Below are positions 43,727 to 50,687 of a DNA stretch of 64,000 nucleotides, piece after piece. The notes under the pieces are model-generated. The model saw only the letters and a list, made by a program, of their open reading frames with translations. It did no database searches and had not been told where the DNA came from. This stretch comes from 13-2-20CM-66-19 sp036273735. Its GTDB lineage: Bacteria > Pseudomonadota > Gammaproteobacteria > Steroidobacterales > Steroidobacteraceae. Where the stretch lies: the NCBI GenBank assembly GCA_036273735.1, contig DASUHA010000109.1, forward strand, positions 1 through 64,000, written 5' to 3'. The position numbers and the translations under genes are program-made. Position 1 is the stretch's first letter; each line of letters opens with the position of its first letter.

Positions 43727-44308
43727 GTGGCTACATTTCCGAACGCAAGGTTTCTGGTGAGCGCCGCCGCCGCGGAGCAGTATCCCGCCGATCGGGGCGC
43801 GGAGGTGGCTTTTGCGGGTCGCTCGAACGCCGGCAAGTCGAGCGCCATCAACGCGATCCTCGGCCGCCAGGGTCTCGCGCGCACCAGCAAGACACCGGGC
43901 CGCACACGGCTCATCAACTTCTTCGAGCTCTCACCGCTCGAGCGGATCGTGGACCTGCCGGGATACGGGTATGCCAGCGCGCCGGAAAGCGAGCGCCGCA
44001 CCTGGCCGCGTCTCACCAAAGCGCTACGTGACCGCTCTGCGCTGAAGGGTCTCTTCGTGATCGTCGATGCGCGCCGAGGGATCGGGGACGGGGACGTGGC
44101 GCTGATCCAATGGGCCCTGCCCCGGCAGACGGTGCACGTCCTGTTATCGAAAGCGGACAAGCTGAGCCGCAACGAGGGGCGCCAAGTGCTGGCCGCAGCG
44201 ACCCCGGCTCTGGGGGGACGGGCGACGGTACAGCTCTTCTCCGCGCATTCGCGGGCGGGCCTGGAGGAGGCGCAGCAAGTGCTCAAGGCCTGGCTGGCGT
44301 CGAAATAA
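43727..44308 (+). CDS. engB: Ribosome biogenesis GTPase EngB/YsxC (YihA)
   Basis: A 193-residue TRAFAC-class GTPase needed for late 50S assembly. G1 is GRSNAGKSS, G2 includes SKTPGRTRLINFF, G3 DLPGYGYA, G4 LSKADKL. Start choice is between GTG at 43727 (VATFPNARF) and TTG at 43712; GTG gives a more typical N-terminus. The short divergent region with cytochrome c4 must hold both promoters. Its stop lies directly beside the terminator of the convergent small RNA. Confidence 0.93.
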   Translation: MATFPNARFLVSAAAAEQYPADRGAEVAFAGRSNAGKSSAINAILGRQGLARTSKTPGRTRLINFFELSPLERIVDLPGYGYASAPESERRTWPRLTKALRDRSALKGLFVIVDARRGIGDGDVALIQWALPRQTVHVLLSKADKLSRNEGRQVLAAATPALGGRATVQLFSAHSRAGLEEAQQVLKAWLASK

Positions 44309-44467
44309 AAGACCCCGATGACCTCTGGTGAGGCCACCGGGGCAGACTAACCCGGCACAGGTCTCGTGTGAACCGGGTCGACCCGCTCAGGGAGGGAAGC
44401 GGGGAGTGCCACAGCACTCGACCGATTAGACGGGGGAGGATGGGGGAAGTTCCGCCGCCAGCGGACG
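44303..44467 (-). ncRNA. Probable C-rich trans-acting small RNA converging on engB (spf/ersA-type locus)
   Basis: Read on the minus strand, the gap between maiA and engB holds about 165 bases of ordered structure. It has a 5' hairpin (44451-44465), a single-stranded C-rich run (complement of 44421-44449), a hairpin at 44404-44419 (loop TGTG), and one at 44382-44403 with C-rich loop TCCCTCCCTG. A long hairpin at 44350-44378 follows, then a terminator at 44313-44342 trailed by TCTTTTATTT. The terminator stem pairs along 13 bp only on the minus strand (two G-U pairs become A-C mismatches on plus). In E. coli, Spot 42 converges on yihA (engB) in the same way. Ends are estimates. Confidence 0.6.
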
Positions 44468-44473
44468 AAAAAA

Positions 44474-44503
44474 ACCTTACTGTTCAGCTACCTGGACACG
44501 CAA
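44474..44503 (-). promoter_or_regulatory. Possible promoter of the small RNA
   Basis: On the minus strand TTGCGT (44503-44498) is followed after 18 bases by TAAGGT (44479-44474). The -10 is weak, but transcription would begin near 44467, just before the first hairpin. It lies after the maiA stop, so the RNA could alternatively be processed from the maiA transcript. Confidence 0.35.
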
Positions 44504-44579
44504 TCCCGAGGCTCGCGCCCAAGGCGGATCATGCCCAGGCCACCTCAGGCTGGCTGCCCGGCCTCAGGCGAGGCTCGCT

Positions 44580-45218
44580 TCAGCTTGCATCCGGTTGTGC
44601 ATTCGGCGCGGCGCCGGCAAAAGCCGGCAGCGCCTCCAGATGCGCACAGATCGCCCGTATAGTTGGGAAGGGCTCCAGGTTGCAGTCGAGGCGCCGGGCG
44701 TTGAACATCTGCGGTACGAGGCAGATGTCCGCGAGCGTCAGCTCGGTGCCAAACATGTGGCGGCCGTCACCGGTCGCATGCTTTGCCTGCTCTTCGAGAC
44801 TGCGGAAGCCCTCGGCGATCCAGTGCCGGTACCACGTGTCCACCGCCGCCTGCTCGTGCCCGAGAGGAGCGCGCAGATAATTCAACACGCGCAGGTTGTT
44901 GAGCGGGTGTATGTCGCAGGCTATCGCGAGCGCCATCGAGCGTACCCGTGCCCGATCGAGGGCCGTGCGCGGCAGCAGCGGCGGTTGCGGGCGGATCTCT
45001 TCCAGGTACTCGATGATGGCAAGAGACTGGCCGATGACGGCACCCGCATCCTCCAGCGCCGGGATGAGGCCCTGCGGATTTCTGGCGAGGTAATCCGGCT
45101 GGCGATGCGCGCCCGGCCGCAGATCGACCGGCACGGACTCATAGCTCATCGCCTTCAGATTGAGCGCAATGCGCACCCGGAAAGCCGCGGAGCTGCGAAA
45201 ATACGTATAGAGCTTCAT
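44580..45218 (-). CDS. maiA: Maleylacetoacetate isomerase / zeta-class glutathione S-transferase
   Basis: A 212-residue GST of the zeta class, which isomerises maleylacetoacetate in tyrosine breakdown. The N-terminal thioredoxin-like domain has SSAAFRVRIALNLK, a variant of the zeta motif SSCxxRVRIAL in which the usual serine-cysteine pair is SA. NPQGLIPALEDAG and QSLAIIEYLEE bind glutathione, and a helical C-terminal domain includes LTLADICLVPQ. The changed cysteine is not essential in all members, but it weakens the functional call. No other tyrosine-catabolic genes are near. Confidence 0.78.
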   Translation of the reverse strand: MKLYTYFRSSAAFRVRIALNLKAMSYESVPVDLRPGAHRQPDYLARNPQGLIPALEDAGAVIGQSLAIIEYLEEIRPQPPLLPRTALDRARVRSMALAIACDIHPLNNLRVLNYLRAPLGHEQAAVDTWYRHWIAEGFRSLEEQAKHATGDGRHMFGTELTLADICLVPQMFNARRLDCNLEPFPTIRAICAHLEALPAFAGAAPNAQPDAS

Positions 45219-45235
45219 ACGCGTAGAATACCCCG

Positions 45236-45673
45236 ATGCATATCTGGCGTACCGAAGTCAGCCCGGAGCTGCTCGAGCGGCTCTCGCACGGAACTCTTGC
45301 CGAGCGCATGGGCATCCGAGTCACCGAGGTCGGGCCGGACTACCTCTGCGCGACGATGCCGGTGACGCCGGATGTCCATCAACCCTATGGCGTTCTGCAC
45401 GGCGGAGCCTCTGTTGTCCTGGCGGAGACCGTGGGTAGCGTCGCCGCGAACCTGTGCATCGACAGGGAGCGGCTGGAGTGCTTCGGGCAGGAAATCAATG
45501 CCAATCACGTGCGCTCGATCGCTTCCGGCGTCGTCACCGCCACGGCCCGTCCCTACCACATCGGCAGCCGCAGCCATGTCTGGGGTATCGAGATCCGCGA
45601 CGGTCAGGGCAGACTGGTTTGCGTCTCGCGCCTGACCATGGCGATCGTGCAGCGCCGGGCGCGCGCCTCATGA
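45236..45673 (+). CDS. Hotdog-fold thioesterase (PaaI/YdiI type)
   Basis: A 145-residue single-hotdog acyl-CoA thioesterase. The family motif HGGASVVLAETVGS (about 55-68) contains the catalytic acid region, with QPYGVLHGG before it and NHVRSIASG after it. It resembles E. coli YdiI/MenI and YbdB, which cleave aromatic or hydroxy-acyl CoAs; the physiological substrate here is unknown. It is divergent from maiA with only 17 bases between starts and overlaps lptM by 4 bases. Confidence 0.85.
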   Translation: MHIWRTEVSPELLERLSHGTLAERMGIRVTEVGPDYLCATMPVTPDVHQPYGVLHGGASVVLAETVGSVAANLCIDRERLECFGQEINANHVRSIASGVVTATARPYHIGSRSHVWGIEIRDGQGRLVCVSRLTMAIVQRRARAS

Positions 45674-45918
45674 GCGGGCAGGCAGTCCGGGGCTGGATCG
45701 CGGCTACGGTGATGCTGTTGGTTTGTGCGAGCTGCGGCTTCAAGGGGCCGCTCTACCTTCCGGAGCGCACCGGCACGGTGGTCACTCATCCGGGTCAGCC
45801 TGCGCCGTCATCCGGTCAGACGCAGCCGCAGCCCCCTCAGACCCCGGATGCAAAGCAGAAAGACAAGATCCCGCCAGCACCGCCGCCGCCGAGCTCTTTG
45901 CCGCCACCTCCGCAGTAA
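45670..45918 (+). CDS. lptM: LptM-type lipoprotein (YifL)
   Basis: An 82-residue lipoprotein starting at the ATG in the ATGA overlap with the thioesterase gene. The signal peptide ends in LLVCASC, and the mature protein begins CGFKGPLYLP, the hallmark of LptM, which helps the LPS translocon LptD/LptE mature by mimicking LPS. The rest is a proline/glutamine-rich tail. lptM usually precedes lysA and dapF; here it follows a thioesterase, and lysA is not in the window. Confidence 0.86.
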   Translation: MSGQAVRGWIAATVMLLVCASCGFKGPLYLPERTGTVVTHPGQPAPSSGQTQPQPPQTPDAKQKDKIPPAPPPPSSLPPPPQ

Positions 45919-46019
45919 CACTGCGTTTTTGCCGATCTGCGCCAATTCTGCGGGCGGGCGCCCCGCTGCCGGCGCCGCTCGACTAGACTTCCGCTTACAC
46001 CTGCCGAGGCGAAGATCCC

Positions 46020-47897
46020 ATGGACGTCGATGATGAGCCGAGCCGAATCCTGCGCGAGGTCTTCGGCTACACCGGATTTCGCGGCGAGCAGCGGGAGATC
46101 ATCGCGCACCTGATCGGGGGCGCGGATGCGCTCGTGCTCATGCCCACGGGCGGTGGCAAATCGCTGTGCTACCAGATCCCGGCCCTGGCCCGCCGCGGGA
46201 TGGGCGTCGTCGTCTCGCCGCTCATCGCGCTGATGCAGGACCAGGTGGCCGCATTGCAGGAAGCGGGTGTGCGCGCGGCGGCGCTCAACTCTACGATGAG
46301 CTGGCCGGAGGTGATGAAAACGGAGCGACAGGCGCGCGCCGGACAACTCGAGCTGCTCTACGTCGCGCCGGAGCGGCTGCTCACGGAACGCTGCCTGTCC
46401 TTTCTCGATGAATGCACGCTTGCGCTCTTCGCCATCGACGAGGCGCATTGTGTGTCGCAGTGGGGACACGACTTCCGCCCGGAGTATCTGCAGCTCGCCG
46501 TGCTGGCAGAGCGCTACCGCGGCGTGCCGCGCATTGCGCTCACCGCAACCGCCGACATGGCCACGCGTACTGAGATGGTGGAGCGGCTGCGGCTGCGCGA
46601 CCCGCGCACATTCATCGCCAGCTTCGACCGTCCGAACATCCGTTACCGGATCGCGGAGAAGGACAATCCTCGCCGCCAGCTGCTGCAGCTCATCAGGGAG
46701 GAGCATCCGGGCGAGTCCGGCATCGTCTACTGCCTCTCGCGCGCATCCGTGGAGGATACCGCGGAGTTTCTGGTGCGTCAGGGTGTTGACGCCTTGCCGT
46801 ACCACGCCGGGCTCGACGCTGGCACGCGCGAGGAAAATCAACGGCGTTTCATCCGCGACGACGGCATCGTCATGGTGGCCACCATTGCCTTCGGGATGGG
46901 TATCGACAAACCGGACGTGCGCTTCGTCGCGCATCTGGATCTGCCGAAGAGCATCGAAGGTTACTATCAGGAGACCGGCCGCGCCGGCCGTGACGGGCTT
47001 CCCGCCGACGCATGGATGGTGTACGGACTGCAGGACGTCGTGCAGCAGCGGCGCATGATCGATCAATCCGAGAGCAGCGCGGAATACAAGCGCCGCGCCA
47101 GCACCAAGCTCGATGCGCTATTGGGTCTCTGCGAGACGACGGCATGCCGCCGCGTGCGGCTGCTGGACTATTTCGGCGAGGCCGCCGGCCCTTGTGGCAA
47201 CTGCGACAACTGCCTGGATGCACCCGAGGAATGGGATGGAACCGTGGCAGCGCAGAAGCTGCTCTCCTGCATCGCCCGCTGCGAATCGGCCGCCGGCTTC
47301 GGCTTCGGGGCGCAACACGTCATCGATGTTCTGCGCGGGAGCCGCACCGCCAAAGTCGAACAGTTCCGTCATGACCGCCTGAGCACCTTCGGCATCGGGG
47401 CGGATCTCGATGCCGCGCAGTGGCGCTCCGTGCTCCGACAGCTCGTGATGCTGCGCCTGGTACATGTCGATACCGAGCGCTACAGCGTGCTTCGACTGAT
47501 ACCGGCCAGCCGTGAGGTGCTGCGCGGCCAGAGGACCATACGCATGCGGCGCGCGGTCGACCGCGGTGGACTCAAGCGCGCTGGCCGCCGCCCTGTCGAT
47601 CGGGCACGGGTGACATCTGCTCGGGCAGCGCGAGAGCTGGCGGATGGGCCCAGCGCAACGGCTGACGACAGCAATCACAGGGGCCTGTTCGAGGCACTGC
47701 GCGCATGGCGCCTGCGGGTGGCGCGCGAGCATGGCGTGCCTGCCTACACGGTGTTTCACGACGCCACCCTGGAGGAAATCGCGCGGCGGCGTCCTGGCTG
47801 CACCGAAGAGTTGCGTGCCGTGAGCGGGGTGGGTGCGGTAAAGCTGGAGCGCTATGGCGCCGCACTGTTGGATGTGATCCAGGGTGAGCCGCCCTGA
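46020..47897 (+). CDS. recQ: ATP-dependent DNA helicase RecQ
   Basis: A 625-residue superfamily 2 helicase. Motif I is PTGGGKSLCYQ near 45, and motif II with the aromatic loop is DEAHCVSQWGHDFRPEY. Motif VI is QETGRAGRDG. The zinc site is CGNCDNC preceded by a cysteine in TTACRRVRLLDYF, then the winged-helix RQC domain and a C-terminal HRDC domain (about 555-620). It acts in recombination and fork repair. A basic linker (RMRRAVDRGGLKRAGRRP) joins RQC and HRDC. Complete and monocistronic. Confidence 0.95.
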   Translation: MDVDDEPSRILREVFGYTGFRGEQREIIAHLIGGADALVLMPTGGGKSLCYQIPALARRGMGVVVSPLIALMQDQVAALQEAGVRAAALNSTMSWPEVMKTERQARAGQLELLYVAPERLLTERCLSFLDECTLALFAIDEAHCVSQWGHDFRPEYLQLAVLAERYRGVPRIALTATADMATRTEMVERLRLRDPRTFIASFDRPNIRYRIAEKDNPRRQLLQLIREEHPGESGIVYCLSRASVEDTAEFLVRQGVDALPYHAGLDAGTREENQRRFIRDDGIVMVATIAFGMGIDKPDVRFVAHLDLPKSIEGYYQETGRAGRDGLPADAWMVYGLQDVVQQRRMIDQSESSAEYKRRASTKLDALLGLCETTACRRVRLLDYFGEAAGPCGNCDNCLDAPEEWDGTVAAQKLLSCIARCESAAGFGFGAQHVIDVLRGSRTAKVEQFRHDRLSTFGIGADLDAAQWRSVLRQLVMLRLVHVDTERYSVLRLIPASREVLRGQRTIRMRRAVDRGGLKRAGRRPVDRARVTSARAARELADGPSATADDSNHRGLFEALRAWRLRVAREHGVPAYTVFHDATLEEIARRRPGCTEELRAVSGVGAVKLERYGAALLDVIQGEPP

Positions 47898-47908
47898 AGC
47901 AGGCTGAA

Positions 47909-49186
47909 TCAGGCTCGCAGCAACCCCGTGAGCGGCCGCACCGCGCGGCTATCCGGGAAGACCGACGTCTCGAGCGCTTTCTCAGGCACCCCGAGATGCT
48001 CCGCCAACAGTCCCTTCATCACGGCGCGCACGTCGAGGGTCGGCCTGAGATCGCGATCCTGGTAGAGCTTCTGGGGCGAGAGCCCGGGCCAGTCGGCCAC
48101 GACGCGGCCGCCGCTCACGGCGCCTCCGATGAGATACGCAGCAGTCGCGGTGCCGTGGTCCGTGCCGCGCGTGCCGTTTTCCGCCACCGTGCGGCCGAAC
48201 TCGGTCGTCAGCAACACCGCCGTGTCGCTCCAAACCGGCCCGAGCCCCGCCTCGAGCGCACTCAGCGCGGCATCGAGCTCTGCGAGCCTTCCGGCAAGCT
48301 GGCCTTTTGCGCCACCCTCGTTGAAGTGCGTGTCCCAGCCGGTGGTGTCGAGCACCGCCACCTGCGGTCCGTCCTCCTGACGAAGGAACCGCGCCGCTGC
48401 AGCGACGAGCTCGGCGTACCGGGCGCCCGGTTTGCCGCGTTCGGCGAGTAGCGGGCGCCCATTTTTGGCGGCCGCCGGCTCCGCCTCGCCGGGGGTATCG
48501 CTCAGGGTCTGCGCAGGACCTGCCGCTTTCTCGTCGGCGATCGCCTGCGCGGCGAGAGCCTCTGCCAGCTTCCGCGCCAACAGTGGATCGCGCGACGAGT
48601 AGAGATCCGCGATCCGCTGCAATGTGTCGTCATCCAGCGGCGCCAGGTGAGATGGCGACCATGAGGTCACTGCTGCCGGGCCGCGCATCACCAGCGGGGC
48701 GCTCGGCGCGATGCTGATGCCTCGCTCTTTCTCAGTCGCGAGTCTCCCGGGAATTGCAGCGAGCGCGCGGTTCAGCCAACCCGTCGCCACCGCATGCGGC
48801 TGCGGATAGCCCGTCTCCAACACATTTTGCCCGTCGAAGTGCGACCGGTCGCGGTACGGGCTCGCGACCGCGTGCAACACGATCAGCTCCTTTGCCGCGT
48901 AAGCCTGCCGCATGAACGCGAGCGATGGATGCAGCCCGAAGAACCCATCCAGCTCGAGCGCGCCGCCGTCCGTGCCCGGCTTGCCAATCGCAAGATCGCC
49001 GCGCAGTGCGGCATATCCCGGATCTGCGTAAGCCGGCACCGTGGCGAGGCCGTCCAGCGCACCGCGCAGAATGACGAATACCAGTCGGGACTTGCCACAC
49101 GGCATCGCGTTGGCGAATGTCACGCTCGAGGTGAGCAGCGCCCCACCCGCGGCCAGGGTTCCGGTCAGAAACTCGCGTCGTTTCAT
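47909..49186 (-). CDS. DUF1501 family secreted protein
   Basis: A 425-residue protein with a twin-arginine signal (KRREFLTGTLAAGGALLTSS). The DUF1501 core is a sulfatase/phosphatase-like fold: VFVILRGALDGLATVPAY near the start, RSHFDGQNVLETG, and TEFGRTVAENGTRGTDHGTA. The family is nearly always encoded beside DUF1800, as here (3 bases after it). The pair is exported and of unknown function. Confidence 0.88.
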   Translation of the reverse strand: MKRREFLTGTLAAGGALLTSSVTFANAMPCGKSRLVFVILRGALDGLATVPAYADPGYAALRGDLAIGKPGTDGGALELDGFFGLHPSLAFMRQAYAAKELIVLHAVASPYRDRSHFDGQNVLETGYPQPHAVATGWLNRALAAIPGRLATEKERGISIAPSAPLVMRGPAAVTSWSPSHLAPLDDDTLQRIADLYSSRDPLLARKLAEALAAQAIADEKAAGPAQTLSDTPGEAEPAAAKNGRPLLAERGKPGARYAELVAAAARFLRQEDGPQVAVLDTTGWDTHFNEGGAKGQLAGRLAELDAALSALEAGLGPVWSDTAVLLTTEFGRTVAENGTRGTDHGTATAAYLIGGAVSGGRVVADWPGLSPQKLYQDRDLRPTLDVRAVMKGLLAEHLGVPEKALETSVFPDSRAVRPLTGLLRA

Positions 49187-49189
49187 CGC

Positions 49190-50632
49190 TCAGCGCCTCA
49201 TGAACTCAGGGGAAGCGAGCATCAGTGCGATCGCCTGCGCCCCGCTGGCCGCGTGTGCGATGGCCTGGCGCGTGGCAGCGCTCAGCGTCTTTCCCAACAG
49301 CTGTGGCGCCAGCGCCATTGCATCGCTCCTCGAGCCTGTTCGCTGACCCACCGCATCCGCCCACTCGATCCGCTTCAGCAGCTCCGACGCCCCATCCCAG
49401 TCGGCGCTGCGATCCGGCCATCCGGCCGGCGAGCCGGGTCCCCAGATCCGCTGCCCGAGGAGTTGGAAAAGACCCACCGGCCCTTTGTAGGACTTCACCG
49501 GCAGCTCGAGCCCGCGAAACGCCGAAACGATGTAATCCGACGGCGTTTTGTACTTGCCGGCCGGCTCTTCCCAGGCCTCCGGGGAGGCAATGAGCGCCCG
49601 ATACACCGTCGGCAGATCCCCGCCGCCGTCCGAGAATGCCGTCGCAACTCGCGCCACCGCCGCAGCCGGCGGATCATCCGCAATGAAGTGCCGCGCCAGC
49701 TTGGTCGCGATGAATCGGGCGGTCGCCGGCCGCGCCGCGAGATCGCGCAGCACCGCGACGCCCTGACCGTATCCGGTGTCAGGATAGCGCTTCCCCAACA
49801 CGATCTTCGCTCCGGGCTGGTGCATGCCGGCGCGGAAGAGAAACGTGCCGGGCTGCGCGCCGGTACGCCAGCTGTCGCGGCCGGCGATCGACCAACCTGT
49901 CAATACCTGCGACAGCAACGTAACGTCGGCTTGCGTGTAACCGCCGTCGACGCCCACGGTATGCAGCTCCATCGTCTCGCGTGCGAGGTTCTCGTTGATT
50001 CCGGTCCTGCGATCGGCATTGCGGCGGGCGAGGTTGAGCGCCGCGCGGGAGCCCGGCCCCATCGACAGCTGGTTGTCCAGGTAGAGCACCATCGCCGGAT
50101 GCCGCGTCGTCGCGAGCAGCATGTCGTTGAAATTGCCGAGCACATACGGCCGGATGGCTTCGCGCTCGTAGCTGCCGGCCAGCGCCGCCAACACGTTCTT
50201 GTCGACCGATATGGCAAAGTGATTCGCCCAGAATTGCGTGAGGCGCTCGACGAATGGGCGGTCGGTGGCGACCGACTCGCGAAAGCGGGCGCCGGCTTCG
50301 GCGAGATAAATGGGGCGGATGAGCCGAGGCAGCTTCTCGAGTGCGCCGATTGCAGCCGCAGACCCGGGAGCGGAGCCTGCGCCACCACGGCCGCTGCCTG
50401 CGTTGCTCATGCGCTCGGCGCGGATGACGCTGCGCAATTCATCGAGCTGGGTGAGGATGCTCGCCGAGCTCTGCAGCGCCGGATCGGGAATCTGCGGCAC
50501 GCGCCCATCGAGCTGCGCCCGCAGCCAATCGGGCCCCGACCCGCCGATGGCAGCCAGCTCCCCCGGGCGGGCGCCGAGCCCGAACCGGTTGGCAGCGATG
50601 GCCGAAGTCAGCCCTCTGTCCATGCGCCTCAT
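49190..50632 (-). CDS. DUF1800 family protein
   Basis: A protein of about 480 residues (start at 50632; 50623 and 50695 are alternatives) of the DUF1800 family: ANRFGLGARPGEL, FWANHFAISVDK, YEREAIRPYVLGNF, INENLARETMELHTVG and the helical C-terminal half. No convincing signal peptide is seen, unlike its DUF1501 partner, so the pair may be exported together by the Tat route; that is inference. Function unknown. Divergent from polA, sharing a region of about 55 bases. Confidence 0.86.
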   Translation of the reverse strand: MRRMDRGLTSAIAANRFGLGARPGELAAIGGSGPDWLRAQLDGRVPQIPDPALQSSASILTQLDELRSVIRAERMSNAGSGRGGAGSAPGSAAAIGALEKLPRLIRPIYLAEAGARFRESVATDRPFVERLTQFWANHFAISVDKNVLAALAGSYEREAIRPYVLGNFNDMLLATTRHPAMVLYLDNQLSMGPGSRAALNLARRNADRRTGINENLARETMELHTVGVDGGYTQADVTLLSQVLTGWSIAGRDSWRTGAQPGTFLFRAGMHQPGAKIVLGKRYPDTGYGQGVAVLRDLAARPATARFIATKLARHFIADDPPAAAVARVATAFSDGGGDLPTVYRALIASPEAWEEPAGKYKTPSDYIVSAFRGLELPVKSYKGPVGLFQLLGQRIWGPGSPAGWPDRSADWDGASELLKRIEWADAVGQRTGSRSDAMALAPQLLGKTLSAATRQAIAHAASGAQAIALMLASPEFMRR

Positions 50633-50687
50633 AGCGCGCGGAGTACGCCTCCGGTTGACCCCGCCCGCCTCCGATATACTTACCAGA

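Noticed and set aside
44309..44342. Hairpin after engB as a simple engB terminator
   Set aside because: On the plus strand the stem has two A-C mismatches and no T run; on the minus strand it pairs fully and is followed by a T-rich tract, so it belongs to the convergent RNA.
50655..50687. TTGACC and TATACT as a leaderless polA promoter
   Set aside because: The spacer is only 14 bases, too short for a good sigma-70 promoter; the start so close to the ATG is not well supported.
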